A DNA stretch of 64,000 bases from positions 1-64,000 of the forward strand of contig NZ_FXAT01000010.1 in the NCBI RefSeq assembly GCF_900177725.1, in the 5' to 3' direction. A program made the translations under genes and the position numbers. Of the stretch, positions 33,944 through 42,921 are shown one piece after another. Each line of letters starts with the position of its first letter. Position 1 is the stretch's first letter. Origin of the DNA: Paraburkholderia susongensis. Its GTDB lineage: Bacteria; Pseudomonadota; Gammaproteobacteria; Burkholderiales; Burkholderiaceae. Under the pieces are notes generated by a model. The model made no database searches. It had not been told where the DNA came from and was given only the letters and a program-made list of their open reading frames with translations.

Positions 33944-35005
33944 ATGCCGACTCTTTTCGATCCACTGCAAATTGGCGATATCACGCTGTCGAACCGCATC
34001 ATCATGGCGCCGCTCACGCGTCAGCGCGCCGAGGAAATCCGCGTGCCGAACGCGCTGATGGCACGCTACTACGCCGAGCGCGCGAGCGCCGGCCTGATCC
34101 TCAGCGAAGCCACCTCGGTGACGCCGCAGGGCGTCGGTTACGCCGATACGCCGGGCATCTGGTCGCAGGAACAGGTGGAAGGCTGGAAGCTCGTCACGAA
34201 GGCCGTGCACGATGCGGGCGGCAAGATCTTCCTGCAACTGTGGCACGTCGGCCGCATTTCCGACCCGCTGTTCCTGAACGGCGAGCTGCCAGTCGCGCCG
34301 AGCGCGATCGCGGCGGGCGGTCATGTGAGCCTCGTGCGCCCCGAGCGTCCGTACGTGACGCCGCGCGCGCTCGAACTCGACGAAATCGCCGGTGTGGTCG
34401 AAGCGTTCCGCAAGGGTGCCGAAAACGCGAAGGCCGCAGGCTTCGACGGTGTCGAAGTGCATGGCGCAAACGGCTATCTGCTCGACCAGTTCCTGCAGGA
34501 CAGCACCAACAAACGCACCGACACCTACGGCGGCCCGATCGAAAACCGCGCGCGCCTGCTGCTCGAAGTGACCGACGCGTGCATCGGCGTGTGGGGCGCG
34601 AACCGCGTCGGCGTGCATCTCGCGCCGCGCCGTGATTCGCATACGATGGGCGATTCAGACCCGGCCGCAACGTTCGGCTATGTGGCCCGCGAACTCGGCA
34701 AGCGCAAGATCGCGTTCATCGCGGCACGCGAATCGCTCGGTGACGACCGCCTCGGCCCGCAACTGAAGAAAGCATTCGGCGGCCCGTACATCGCAAACGA
34801 AAAGTTCACCAGGGAAACCGCCCAGCAGGTGCTCGACGCTGGTGAAGCGGACGCGGTGGCGTGGGGTCAGTTGTTCATCGCGAATCCGGATCTGGTGCGC
34901 CGCTTCGAGACCGATGCGCCGCTGAACAAGCCGAATCCGGCGACGTACTACGCACGCGGCGAAGTCGGCTACACCGACTATCCGGCGCTGGAAACCGTTG
35001 AATAA
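33944..35005 (+). CDS. Old yellow enzyme (alkene/N-ethylmaleimide reductase type)
   Basis: 353 aa FMN-dependent TIM-barrel ene-reductase. It starts LFDPLQIGDITLSNRIIMAP, as in the NemA/XenB group. The substrate-binding His and Asn are in HGANGYLLDQF (about residues 175-185), and the FMN-phosphate strand is AWGQLFIANPDL near the end. These enzymes reduce activated alkenes, maleimides, nitro compounds and quinones with NAD(P)H. The adjacent ArsR regulator suggests induction by electrophile stress, as with the nemR-nemA and quinone-sensing ArsR systems. Confidence 0.9.
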   Translation: MPTLFDPLQIGDITLSNRIIMAPLTRQRAEEIRVPNALMARYYAERASAGLILSEATSVTPQGVGYADTPGIWSQEQVEGWKLVTKAVHDAGGKIFLQLWHVGRISDPLFLNGELPVAPSAIAAGGHVSLVRPERPYVTPRALELDEIAGVVEAFRKGAENAKAAGFDGVEVHGANGYLLDQFLQDSTNKRTDTYGGPIENRARLLLEVTDACIGVWGANRVGVHLAPRRDSHTMGDSDPAATFGYVARELGKRKIAFIAARESLGDDRLGPQLKKAFGGPYIANEKFTRETAQQVLDAGEADAVAWGQLFIANPDLVRRFETDAPLNKPNPATYYARGEVGYTDYPALETVE

Positions 35006-35034
35006 GCGGTGGAATAAGCGGTGGAATAAGCAGG
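35000..35034. repeat. 12-bp tandem repeat starting at the old yellow enzyme stop codon
   Basis: GAATAAGCGGTG occurs twice in tandem and then as a partial third copy (GAATAAGCAGG). The TAA inside the first copy is the stop codon of the old yellow enzyme gene, so the array repeats the last codons of the gene. Confidence 0.85.
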
Positions 35035-35093
35035 CTGGACAAGCACTGAAGCAGACGGCGGCGCGAGCGTAGTACCCGCTGCCGTGAAACCAC

Positions 35094-35141
35094 GCGGCGG
35101 GCGTGACTGGAAATCGTTGCAGTCACGCCCGCCGCTTTTTT
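35094..35141 (+). terminator. Strong rho-independent terminator
   Basis: A perfect 16-bp stem (35094-35109 pairing with 35120-35135), a 10-base loop GAAATCGTTG, then six T residues (35136-35141). It ends transcription of the ArsR - old yellow enzyme unit, 88 bases after the stop codon. Confidence 0.93.
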
Positions 35142-35181
35142 ACGCACTGCGTTTGCGCCGCAATGCGCTGCGATTCGCGCG

Positions 35182-35739
35182 TCACACGAGATCGCGCCGC
35201 ATGAACACGCGTTTCGATTCGTCGAGTCCGCGCGCGATATGCGCGTCGCGCCGCGCGATCAACGCGGCGTCGAGTTCCGCCGTCTCGATGTCGTGAAACC
35301 CGAGCCGCCGGTAGTACGGCGCATTCCACGGCACGTCGCGATACGTCGACAGCACGAGTTGCGTCAGCTGCCGCGAGCGCGCGATCTGCGCGACCTGCTC
35401 GATCAACGCCGCGCCGATGCGCCTGCCCGCGTGGGACGTGAACACGTCGAGTTCCTGCACGTAAATCCGCGCGGGCTGCGGCTCGAACATCACGAAGCCG
35501 GCACAGGACGCCTGCGCATCGATCGCGACGATGATCTCGCGCGCGGCAATCTTGCGGTTGACGATTTCGAGCGCCATCGGCGGCGCGTCGGCAATGCCGG
35601 CCATGCCGACGCTGGCAAAGCGCTGCCCCGCCTCGAACTCGATCTCGCGGATCGCCTGCGCGTCGCGCGGCGCGGCGAACCGGAAAGTCACTGCGCGGAA
35701 AGTAACCGTGCGGGAGGTGGCGGCGGGTTCGTGCGGCAT
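35182..35739 (-). CDS. GNAT-family N-acetyltransferase
   Basis: 185 aa from the ATG at 35739; a longer in-frame extension lacks coding character. The GNAT core spans about residues 18-165, with the acetyl-CoA loop in GRRIGAALIEQV and the following strand LTQLVLSTYRDVPWNAPYY (the NxxFY-type motif). Length and fold are normal for small-molecule acetyltransferases; the substrate is unknown. No strong ribosome site was seen, so the start is less certain. Confidence 0.75.
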   Translation of the reverse strand: MPHEPAATSRTVTFRAVTFRFAAPRDAQAIREIEFEAGQRFASVGMAGIADAPPMALEIVNRKIAAREIIVAIDAQASCAGFVMFEPQPARIYVQELDVFTSHAGRRIGAALIEQVAQIARSRQLTQLVLSTYRDVPWNAPYYRRLGFHDIETAELDAALIARRDAHIARGLDESKRVFMRRDLV

Positions 35740-35870
35740 GGCGTGGGTTCGGGTCTGCTCTGAAGAAATCACCTCATATTGACATTCGAGCCGCGAAATA
35801 CACAAGCGCCGCCCAACACGAACGCGCGCGGGACTACACTCGTGCCATCCCCACCCCGCCCCTATCGACG

Positions 35871-36518
35871 ATGAACCTGATGAATGTGCTGCAGATTGCA
35901 CTGCACCTCGACCAGCATCTAAGCGCGTTGATCCAGCAATTCGGCACCGCGATCTATGCACTGCTGTTTCTCGTCGTGTTCGTCGAGTACGGCTTTCTGC
36001 CGCTGTTCTTCCTGCCCGGCGATCCGCTGATTTTCATCTGCGGCGCGCTCGCGGCCACGGGCGCGCTCAACGCGTGGATCGTCGCGCCCGTGCTGTTCGT
36101 CGCGACGATAGGCGGCAGCATCGTCGGATACGGGCTGGGCCGCGCGGTCGGGCAGAAGGTCTACACCGCCAACTACTACTGGCTGAACCGCAGCGCGCTG
36201 CAACGCGCGCACGCGTTCAGCGAGGCGCGCGGCCGCCTGACCTTCCTGCTGTCGCCGTTCATCGCCGTGGTGCGCACGTTCGCGCCGTTCGCCGCGGGCG
36301 TCTCGCGAATGACCGCCTCGCGCTTCGTCTCGTTCGTCACGGCGGGCGCGGCACTGTGGGTCGTCTCGCTGATGACGGCCGGCTATCTGTTCGGCAACGT
36401 GCCGGTGGTGCACGAGCATCTGAGCGCGCTCGTTTTGCTGGGCATCGTGCTCGGCGGCGCGATGCTGGTCGGCGGCGCGCTATGGCGTTTTCTCAACCGG
36501 CGCGCGCGAGCGCGCTGA
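35871..36518 (+). CDS. DedA-family membrane protein
   Basis: 215 aa with about five hydrophobic segments. It carries the DedA signatures FVEYGFLPLFFLPGDPLIFI (E..PG motif) and SPFIAVVRTFAPFAAGVSRM (R..P..AG motif), whose charged residues are required in characterised DedA proteins. These act as flippases or transporters for undecaprenyl phosphate or phosphatidyl lipids and help maintain proton motive force. Divergent from the acetyltransferase gene. Confidence 0.88.
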   Translation: MNLMNVLQIALHLDQHLSALIQQFGTAIYALLFLVVFVEYGFLPLFFLPGDPLIFICGALAATGALNAWIVAPVLFVATIGGSIVGYGLGRAVGQKVYTANYYWLNRSALQRAHAFSEARGRLTFLLSPFIAVVRTFAPFAAGVSRMTASRFVSFVTAGAALWVVSLMTAGYLFGNVPVVHEHLSALVLLGIVLGGAMLVGGALWRFLNRRARAR

Positions 36519-36581
36519 CGCGGACTGCGAGCCCGCCGGCAGGTCCCCAAAGTCAGCAGGTCCGCGCTCGGCGCCCCCGGC

Positions 36582-36629
36582 TTGACCCGAACGATATATG
36601 AAGGTAACCTTCGTAGTTAACCTTCATAT
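36582..36629 (+). promoter_or_regulatory. marR promoter with overlapping palindromic operator
   Basis: A TTGACC -35 (36582-36587) is followed, after 17 bases, by a weak TAACCT -10. Overlapping it are three copies of the half-site (T)GAAGGT/ACCTTC: a tight palindrome GAAGGT-A-ACCTTC (36600-36612) nested in a wider one (ATATGAAGGT 36596-36605 with ACCTTCATAT 36620-36629). It ends 11 bases before the MarR start, the classic place for autorepression. Confidence 0.7.
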
Positions 36630-36640
36630 CGTGTCGTCGC

Positions 36641-37093
36641 ATGAGCAAGACTCCCCCTCTGGTTACGCCGGAAGCGCTGCACGCGCTCGCCGAAGATCTG
36701 CGCGTGCTGACCGGCAGGCTGCGCCGCCGTCTGCGCGAGGAAGCCCATGTGGGAGACTTCACGCCGTCGCAAGTGCAGGTGCTGGGCCTGCTCGAGCGCG
36801 AAGGCCCTGCCACGGTCAGCGCGCTCGCGCGCGCGCATGGCATGCGTCCGCAATCGATGGGAGAAACGCTCGCGGCGCTGAAAGCCGCCGGGCTCGTGAG
36901 CGGCGCGCCCGACCCCAATGACGGGCGGCAGACGGTTCTCTCCCTGACCCCCGCCTTTCGCAAGAAAATCAAGGCAAGCCGCGCGGCGCGCGAAGACTGG
37001 CTGTACCGCACGATACAAACGCATTTCTCGCCGGCCGAGCAGCAACAACTCGCGACGGGCGTCGATTTACTCAAACGCCTCGTCGATTCGTAA
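36641..37093 (+). CDS. MarR-family regulator
   Basis: 150 aa. A central winged helix (TPSQVQVLGLLEREGPATVS, then ALARAHGMRPQSMGETLAAL, then the wing DPNDGRQTVLSLT) is flanked by dimerisation helices. The operator-like palindromes directly upstream suggest autorepression. Downstream in the same direction lie an isochorismatase-like gene (57 bases) and an MFS transporter, the probable regulon. Confidence 0.88.
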   Translation: MSKTPPLVTPEALHALAEDLRVLTGRLRRRLREEAHVGDFTPSQVQVLGLLEREGPATVSALARAHGMRPQSMGETLAALKAAGLVSGAPDPNDGRQTVLSLTPAFRKKIKASRAAREDWLYRTIQTHFSPAEQQQLATGVDLLKRLVDS

Positions 37094-37149
37094 CTCGCGA
37101 TCCGCCCCCACGCGATTCGCCACCCGCCACTCGCAGGAGTACACACACC

Positions 37150-37713
37150 ATGGCACTCACCACTCTCGACACCCAAATCGCACTGGTCGTCATCGATCTG
37201 CAGCGCGGCATCGTCGCCCTGCCCACCGCTCATCCGGGCAGCGAAATCGTCGAGCGCTCGGTCGCGCTGCTCGATGCGTTCCGCCGTCACGGCCTGCCGG
37301 TCGTGCTCGTGAACGTCACCGGCGGCGCGCCGGGCCGCACCGACCAGGGCCGCCACACGGGCGACTTCCCGGCCGGCTTCGCCGACCTGCTGCCGGAACT
37401 GAAACAGCAGCCGTCGGATCATCTCGTGACCAAGCGCACCTGGGGCGCGTTCACGAACACGGACCTCGCCGCGTATCTGCGCGAGCAAGGCGTGACGCAA
37501 GTCGTGCTCGCCGGCATCGCGACCAGCATCGGCGTCGAATCGACCGCGCGCTTTGCGAACGAACTCGGCCTGAACGTGACGCTCGCCGTCGACGCCATGA
37601 CCGACCTGAACGCGGACGCGCACACCAACAGTGTCACGCGCATCTTCCCGCGTCTCGGCGAAACCGGCACGACGCAGGAAGTGCTCGACCTGCTCGAGCG
37701 CTCGCGCGCCTGA
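37150..37713 (+). CDS. Isochorismatase-like hydrolase lacking the catalytic Cys
   Basis: 187 aa with the Rossmann-like isochorismatase/nicotinamidase fold. The Asp (D16 in VVIDLQRG) and Lys (K95 in VTKRTWGAF) of the usual triad are present. The third residue, normally Cys in GIATxxCVxxTAR, is Gly128 (GIATSIGVESTAR). It may therefore be an isochorismatase-type enzyme that, like true isochorismatases, works without the Cys, or a non-hydrolytic member. It is the middle gene of a MarR - hydrolase - MFS unit. Confidence 0.82.
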   Translation: MALTTLDTQIALVVIDLQRGIVALPTAHPGSEIVERSVALLDAFRRHGLPVVLVNVTGGAPGRTDQGRHTGDFPAGFADLLPELKQQPSDHLVTKRTWGAFTNTDLAAYLREQGVTQVVLAGIATSIGVESTARFANELGLNVTLAVDAMTDLNADAHTNSVTRIFPRLGETGTTQEVLDLLERSRA

Positions 37714-37726
37714 GCGGGTGCAATGA

Positions 37727-37778
37727 GCAGACGTCATAAGCGGACACCATAAGCCGACGTCACAAGCGAGCGTCGAAA
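37727..37778. repeat. 13-bp tandem repeat, four imperfect copies
   Basis: Unit GC-N-GAC-(G/A)(T/C)C-A(T/C)AA: GCAGACGTCATAA, GCGGACACCATAA, GCCGACGTCACAA, then a decayed GCGAGCGTCGAAA. It begins 13 bases after the isochorismatase-like stop codon and fills about half of the gap before the MFS gene. Confidence 0.8.
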
Positions 37779-37830
37779 ACACCCGCCGCCGCACACATAT
37801 GGCCCGCCCCGGGCCGAGGAAAACCCTGCC

Positions 37831-39177
37831 GTGAGTTCCACGTTCCGTTCGCTGCGCAATTTCAACTACCGTGTCTGGGCGAGCGGCGCGATCGTCTCGA
37901 ACATCGGTACGTGGATGCAGCGAACGGCGCAGGACTGGCTCGTGCTCACGGGGCTCACGCATCACAACGCGACGGCGGTGGGCATCGTCATGTCCTTGCA
38001 GTTCGGCCCGCAGATGCTGTTGCTGCCGCTCACCGGCTATGCGGCCGATCACTTCGACCGCCGCAAGCTGCTGTTCGCGACACAAGCGGCGATGGGGTCG
38101 CTCGCGCTCGCGCTCGGCCTTCTCACCATTACCGGGCTCGTGCAGCTGTGGCAGGTCTACATGTTCGCGGGACTGCTCGGCTGCGTGACCGCCTTCGATT
38201 CCCCCGCGCGCCAGACCTTCGTGTCCGATCTCGTCGGCGAAGCCGATCTCGCGAACGCGGTCGGGCTCAACTCCACGTCGTTCAACGCCGCACGCATGAT
38301 CGGGCCGGCCGTGGCGGGTCTCCTGATCGCCTCGGTCGGCACCGGCTGGGTGTTCCTCATCAACGCGCTGTCGTTCGTCGCGGTGCTCGGCGCGCTGCGC
38401 ATGCTGCGCCTGAACGAACTGCACAGCAAGCCGCGCGCTGTGCGCACGCGCGGCAGCTTCGTCGAAGGCTTCAAATACGTATGGAAGCGCCCTGATCTGA
38501 AAGCGGCGCTCCTGATGCTGTTCCTGATCGGCACGTTCGGCCTGAACTTCCCGATCTTCATCTCGACGATGTCGGTCACCGCATTCCATGCGGGCGCGAG
38601 CGAGTACGGCGTACTCAGCTCGACGATGGCGATCGGCTCGGTGACGGGCGCGCTGCTCGCCGCGCGCCGGGCGCGCCCGCGCATGGCCCTGCTGCTCGTT
38701 GCCGGCGCGGTGTTCGGCGTGGGCTGCACGGTGGCCGCGCTGATGCCGAACTACGTGCTGTTCGGCCTCGTGCTCGTCGTGATCGGCGTGTCGACGCAAA
38801 CCTTCACCACGTCGACCAACAGCCTCGTGCAACTGACCACCGAGCCCGCGATGCGCGGCCGCGTGATCGCGATTCTGCTGGCAATCGCCCTCGGCGGTAC
38901 GCCGCTCGGCGCGCCGGTGGTCGGCTGGGTCGCGGATCATTTCGGGCCGCGCTGGGCGCTCGGCGTCGGCGCCGCATCGGGCTTCGGCGCGGCGCTCGTC
39001 GGCCCCGCCTATCTGATGCGGCACCGCGGGCTGCGCTTCTACATGGACGGCTGGCGCGTGCGTTACAGCATCGACGATCCGCGCCCCGCCACCGTGACGG
39101 TCATTCTGGATTCCGTAGCAACGGTGCAGCGCAGCACGCTCGACGAGGCCGAAGAGGATACGGCCTCGAGCGTGTAA
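37831..39177 (+). CDS. MFS transporter (EntS/MFS_3 type)
   Basis: 448 aa from the GTG at 37831, with about 12 transmembrane segments. It has the EntS-like start FRSLRNFNYRVWASGAIVSN and WMQRTAQDWLVL, the loop motif GYAADHFDRRKLL, and SPARQTFVSDLVG. This group includes siderophore and drug exporters. A soluble C-terminal tail of about 50 residues follows. Its place behind MarR and the isochorismatase-like gene suggests an export role for an aromatic compound or drug, but the substrate is unknown. Confidence 0.85.
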   Translation: MSSTFRSLRNFNYRVWASGAIVSNIGTWMQRTAQDWLVLTGLTHHNATAVGIVMSLQFGPQMLLLPLTGYAADHFDRRKLLFATQAAMGSLALALGLLTITGLVQLWQVYMFAGLLGCVTAFDSPARQTFVSDLVGEADLANAVGLNSTSFNAARMIGPAVAGLLIASVGTGWVFLINALSFVAVLGALRMLRLNELHSKPRAVRTRGSFVEGFKYVWKRPDLKAALLMLFLIGTFGLNFPIFISTMSVTAFHAGASEYGVLSSTMAIGSVTGALLAARRARPRMALLLVAGAVFGVGCTVAALMPNYVLFGLVLVVIGVSTQTFTTSTNSLVQLTTEPAMRGRVIAILLAIALGGTPLGAPVVGWVADHFGPRWALGVGAASGFGAALVGPAYLMRHRGLRFYMDGWRVRYSIDDPRPATVTVILDSVATVQRSTLDEAEEDTASSV

Positions 39178-39196
39178 CGGCTAGTAGCCCGGCGCT

Positions 39197-40153
39197 TCAG
39201 AACCCGCCCACGCCGCGCGTCACGAGCGCATACGGCCCGTGCGTCAGTTGCTCCCGGAGAAACTCGATGCACACCTGGATCCGCGCCGACGACGACAACC
39301 GCTCGGCCGTCACCGCCCACACATCGGCCGACTGCTGATAGTCCGGCAGCACACGCACGAGTTCGCCCGCGCGCAGGCTTTCCGCCACGTCCCAGATCGA
39401 CACCATCACGATGCCGTAACCGTCCCTCGCCCATTGCACGACGATGTCGCTCAGATTCGACGCGACCGTGCCCGTCACCTTCACGCTCTTTTCGCCGTTC
39501 GGCCCGGCGAGACGCCAGACGCCGAAACGATCGTCGCGCCCGCGAAACAGCAGGCAGTCGTGCCGCGTCAGATCGGCGGGTTCGAGCGGCACGCCGCGCC
39601 CTTCGAGATAGGCCGGCGACGCGCACAGAATGCGCGCGCTCTCCACCATCTTGTGCGCAATCAGATGCGGCTCCTGCACTTCACCCACGCGCACGTCGAT
39701 GTCGAAGTTCTCGCCGACGACATCCGCGCGCCGGTCGAGCAGTTCCAGCCAGACTTCGAGGTTCGGGTGGCGCTCGCGCAGCATCGCGAGAATCGGCGAG
39801 ACGTGCTTGCGGCCAAGCCGCAGACTCGTGCTGATACGCAGCAGGCCGCGCAATTCCGTGCGGCGATCCGCGAAGGCGTCGGTCATGCCCTGCACGTCGT
39901 CGAGAATTTTCTGCGCCCACTGCAACGCGGCTTCGCCGTCGCTCGTCACGCTCACGCTGCGCGTGGTGCGCTGAAACAGCTTCACGCCGAGACCGGCTTC
40001 GAGCATGGCAATGCGCTTGCTCACATGCGACGGCGACAGCCCCATCTCCGTCGACGCCGCGACGAAACTGCCCCGCCGCGCGATATGGCAGAACAGTTGA
40101 AGATCGCGTAGAAAAGACTCATTCGTGGCTGTGAGCGCATTCTGATTTGGCAT
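39197..40153 (-). CDS. LysR-family regulator
   Basis: 318 aa. N-terminal helix-turn-helix (LQLFCHIARRGSFVAASTEM, then SPSHVSKRIAMLEAGLGVKL) and a type-2 periplasmic-binding-like effector domain (about 100-310). It is divergent from an MHS-family transporter gene 196 bases away and probably activates that gene and the two enzymes behind it. The effector is likely the transported compound or an intermediate. Confidence 0.87.
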   Translation of the reverse strand: MPNQNALTATNESFLRDLQLFCHIARRGSFVAASTEMGLSPSHVSKRIAMLEAGLGVKLFQRTTRSVSVTSDGEAALQWAQKILDDVQGMTDAFADRRTELRGLLRISTSLRLGRKHVSPILAMLRERHPNLEVWLELLDRRADVVGENFDIDVRVGEVQEPHLIAHKMVESARILCASPAYLEGRGVPLEPADLTRHDCLLFRGRDDRFGVWRLAGPNGEKSVKVTGTVASNLSDIVVQWARDGYGIVMVSIWDVAESLRAGELVRVLPDYQQSADVWAVTAERLSSSARIQVCIEFLREQLTHGPYALVTRGVGGF

Positions 40154-40349
40154 CTGGTTGCATTGTGTCGGCGCAGAACTCTATTACCCTAGTCGTAACG
40201 GCTGGGTTGGGCAAGCGCCGCCCCACACGAGTCATCCCGCACCGCAGCAACGCGTTCCAGGAAAATCCTGGCTTGCGGAGTTCCGATTTAAGGGCGCCAA
40301 TGATTCAGCCATAGAAGCTGACAAAAACACATTCCGATCAGGAGACGAT

Positions 40350-41753
40350 ATGGAAGCAAACGCATCGGCAAGCGGCGGGCACAGCTCGCAGGCTCGCAAG
40401 GCAACCGCCAGTGGCTGGATCGGCTCGGCGCTCGAGTACTACGACTTCTTCATCTACGCGCAGGCCGCGGCCCTGATCTTTCCTCAGTTGTTCTTCCCGT
40501 CCGGCAATCCGAAGATCGCGATCGTCGCGTCGCTCGCGACCTACGGTGTCGGTTACGTCGCGCGGCCGATCGGCGCGTTCGTGCTCGGGCACTGGGGCGA
40601 CACCCACGGCCGCAAGAACGTGCTGCTCGTCTGCATGTTCCTGATGGGCCTGTCGACGATGGCGGTCGGTCTGCTGCCGACGTATCACCAGATCGGCTTC
40701 CTCGCGCCGGTGCTGCTCGTCGTGCTGCGCCTGATTCAGGGCTTTGCGGTTGCCGGTGAAATCTCGGGCGCCAGTTCGATGATTCTCGAACATGCGCCAT
40801 TCGGGCGGCGCGGTTATTACGCGAGCTTCACGCTGCAAGGCGTGCAGGCCGGCCAGATTCTCGCCGCCGCGGTGTTCCTGCCGCTCGCCTATTACATGGA
40901 CGACGCCTCCTTCAATTCATGGGGCTGGCGCATTCCGTTCCTGCTCAGCTCGGTCGTGCTGATCGCCGGCTACATCATCCGGCGCGAAGTCGAGGAAACC
41001 CCCGCATTCGAGAAGGAAGACTCGAGCGGCGGCGTGCCGCGCTCGCCGATCGTCGAAGCGTTCCGCTACAACTCGGCCGACATGCTGCGCGTCGTGCTCT
41101 GCTCGCTGATGAACGTGATTCCCGTCGTCGCGACGATTTTCGGCGCGGCGTATGCGGTGCAGGCGTCGTACGGCATCGGCTTCTCGAAGAGCGTGTATCT
41201 GTGGATACCGGTGATCGGCAACATCGTCGCGGTGCTGGTGATTCCGTACGTGGGCAATCTGTCCGACCGGATCGGGCGGCGTCTGCCGATCGTCGTCGGC
41301 GCGCTCGGCTCCGGGTTGCTCGCATTCGGGTATCTGTACGCGATCAGCATCCGTAACGTGCCGGTCGCGATCGTGATGTCGATCCTCATGTGGGGCGTGA
41401 TCTACCAGGGCTACAACGCGATCTTCCCGAGTTTCTATCCGGAACTGTTCCCGACCCGCTCGCGGGTATCCGCGATGGCGATCGGCCAGAACATCGGCAC
41501 CACGATCACCGCGCTGCTGCCGGCACTGTTCGCGTACGTCGCGCCGCCGGGATCGAACAACGTTCCAATCACGATCGGCGCGATCACGTTCGGCATCACG
41601 ATCATCTGCGCGGTCACCGCATGGAACACGCGCGAAAACTTCCGCGTGAAGCTCTCCGATCTCGGCGAGAAGGATGCGGTGCCGATCGACAAGCATAGCT
41701 ACGAGACGATGCGCGCGCAGAGCATGGCCGAAGCGAAAAAGGCCATCGCGTAA
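40350..41753 (+). CDS. MHS-family metabolite:proton symporter
   Basis: 467 aa from the ATG at 40350 (CAGGAGACGAT upstream). A 12-segment MFS transporter of the metabolite:H+ symporter group (ShiA/ProP/citrate type): GSALEYYDFFIYAQAAALIF in helix 1, the loop motif GHWGDTHGRKNVL, and LRLIQGFAVAGEISGASSMI in helix 4. It takes up organic acids; the dehydroquinase-like and dehydrogenase genes behind it point to a quinate- or shikimate-like substrate. Confidence 0.87.
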   Translation: MEANASASGGHSSQARKATASGWIGSALEYYDFFIYAQAAALIFPQLFFPSGNPKIAIVASLATYGVGYVARPIGAFVLGHWGDTHGRKNVLLVCMFLMGLSTMAVGLLPTYHQIGFLAPVLLVVLRLIQGFAVAGEISGASSMILEHAPFGRRGYYASFTLQGVQAGQILAAAVFLPLAYYMDDASFNSWGWRIPFLLSSVVLIAGYIIRREVEETPAFEKEDSSGGVPRSPIVEAFRYNSADMLRVVLCSLMNVIPVVATIFGAAYAVQASYGIGFSKSVYLWIPVIGNIVAVLVIPYVGNLSDRIGRRLPIVVGALGSGLLAFGYLYAISIRNVPVAIVMSILMWGVIYQGYNAIFPSFYPELFPTRSRVSAMAIGQNIGTTITALLPALFAYVAPPGSNNVPITIGAITFGITIICAVTAWNTRENFRVKLSDLGEKDAVPIDKHSYETMRAQSMAEAKKAIA

Positions 41754-41804
41754 GCCGCTTTTCCCAAACACACTTCACCATCGGAATTTCACAGGAACCG
41801 CTTC

Positions 41805-42872
41805 ATGACCAGCACCCGGATCGCCGTGGCCGGCGCGGGCTATATCGGCCGAGCGCATATGGCTGTCGCGCAATGCAGCCCGACGTGCACGCTGTCGGCG
41901 ATCGTCGACCCCTCGCCCGCTGCCGTGGCGCTCGCGGCCGAGGCTCGCGTGCCGCTCTACCGCACGCTCGACGAACTGCTCGAACGGGACCGCCCGGACG
42001 GCGTGATTCTCGCGACGCCGAACCAGTTGCACGTCGAGCATGCAGCGCGCTGTCTCGCGGCTCGCGTGCCGACGCTGCTCGAAAAGCCGATTGCGCCGAG
42101 CGTCGACGAAGCCGAAACGCTCGTAGCCGAAGCGGACCGCAGCGGCGTGCCGTTGCTCATCGGCCATCATCGCGCGCACAGCCCGATCATGGCGCGCGCT
42201 CGGCAACTGATCGACGAAGGCCGGCTCGGCAAGCTCGTCGCGGTCATGGGCAGCGCGGTGTTCTTCAAGCCCGACGAGTACTTCGCCGACGCCGAATGGC
42301 GGCGCAAGCCAGGCGGCGGTCCGATCCTGCTGAACATGATTCACGAGGTGCACAACCTGCGCATGCTGTGCGGCGATATCGTCGCGGTGCAGGCTTTTGC
42401 GTCCCGTGCGACGCGCGGCTTTCCGGTCGAGGACACGGTGGCGATCAACCTGCGCTTCGCGAACGGCGCGCTCGGCAGCTTCATGTTGTCCGACACCGCC
42501 GCAAGCGCGCGCAGCTGGGAGCAGACGTCGCAGGAAAACAAGGCCTATCCGTCGTATCCGGACGAAGATTGCTACGTGATTGCAGGCACATTCGGCTCGC
42601 TCTCGGTGCCGACGATGCGCCTGAAGACCTACGGCAAAGCCGAGGACCGTTCGTGGTGGAAGCCGTTCGACGTCAGCGTCGCGGAGATGACGCGCGACGA
42701 TCCGCTCAAGCTCCAGCTCGAGCATTTCGTTCGCGTGATTCACGGCGAGGAGCCGCCTCTCGTCAGCGCGCAAGACGGCTTGCAGAATCTGCGAATTACC
42801 GAGGCGATCGTCGAGGCGGCCCGTTCGGGTTCGGTCGTCGAAACGACGCCTGCCGTGGCGGTGGCGCACTAA
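41805..42872 (+). CDS. Gfo/Idh/MocA-family oxidoreductase
   Basis: 355 aa. N-terminal Rossmann domain (VAGAGYIGRAHMAV, about residues 6-19), the family EKP motif (LLEKPIAPSVDEAE, about 93-106), and a C-terminal alpha/beta substrate domain with GGGPILLNMIHEVHNLR (catalytic His region). Such enzymes oxidise cyclic polyols, sugars or related hydroxy acids with NAD(P). Preceded by AGGAA at 51 bases after the transporter, it belongs to that operon and may oxidise a quinate/shikimate-like ring. Confidence 0.88.
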   Translation: MTSTRIAVAGAGYIGRAHMAVAQCSPTCTLSAIVDPSPAAVALAAEARVPLYRTLDELLERDRPDGVILATPNQLHVEHAARCLAARVPTLLEKPIAPSVDEAETLVAEADRSGVPLLIGHHRAHSPIMARARQLIDEGRLGKLVAVMGSAVFFKPDEYFADAEWRRKPGGGPILLNMIHEVHNLRMLCGDIVAVQAFASRATRGFPVEDTVAINLRFANGALGSFMLSDTAASARSWEQTSQENKAYPSYPDEDCYVIAGTFGSLSVPTMRLKTYGKAEDRSWWKPFDVSVAEMTRDDPLKLQLEHFVRVIHGEEPPLVSAQDGLQNLRITEAIVEAARSGSVVETTPAVAVAH

Positions 42873-42921
42873 AAACGCTCGGCCTGCATCAACCTCTCAA
42901 TTCATCACTCAGGCACCCTAA

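Noticed and set aside
37150..37713. Sequencing error hiding the catalytic Cys
   Set aside because: The surrounding reading frame and motif (GIATSIGVESTAR) are intact and coherent, and changing GGC (Gly) to TGC (Cys) would need a real base change, so it is reported as genuine.
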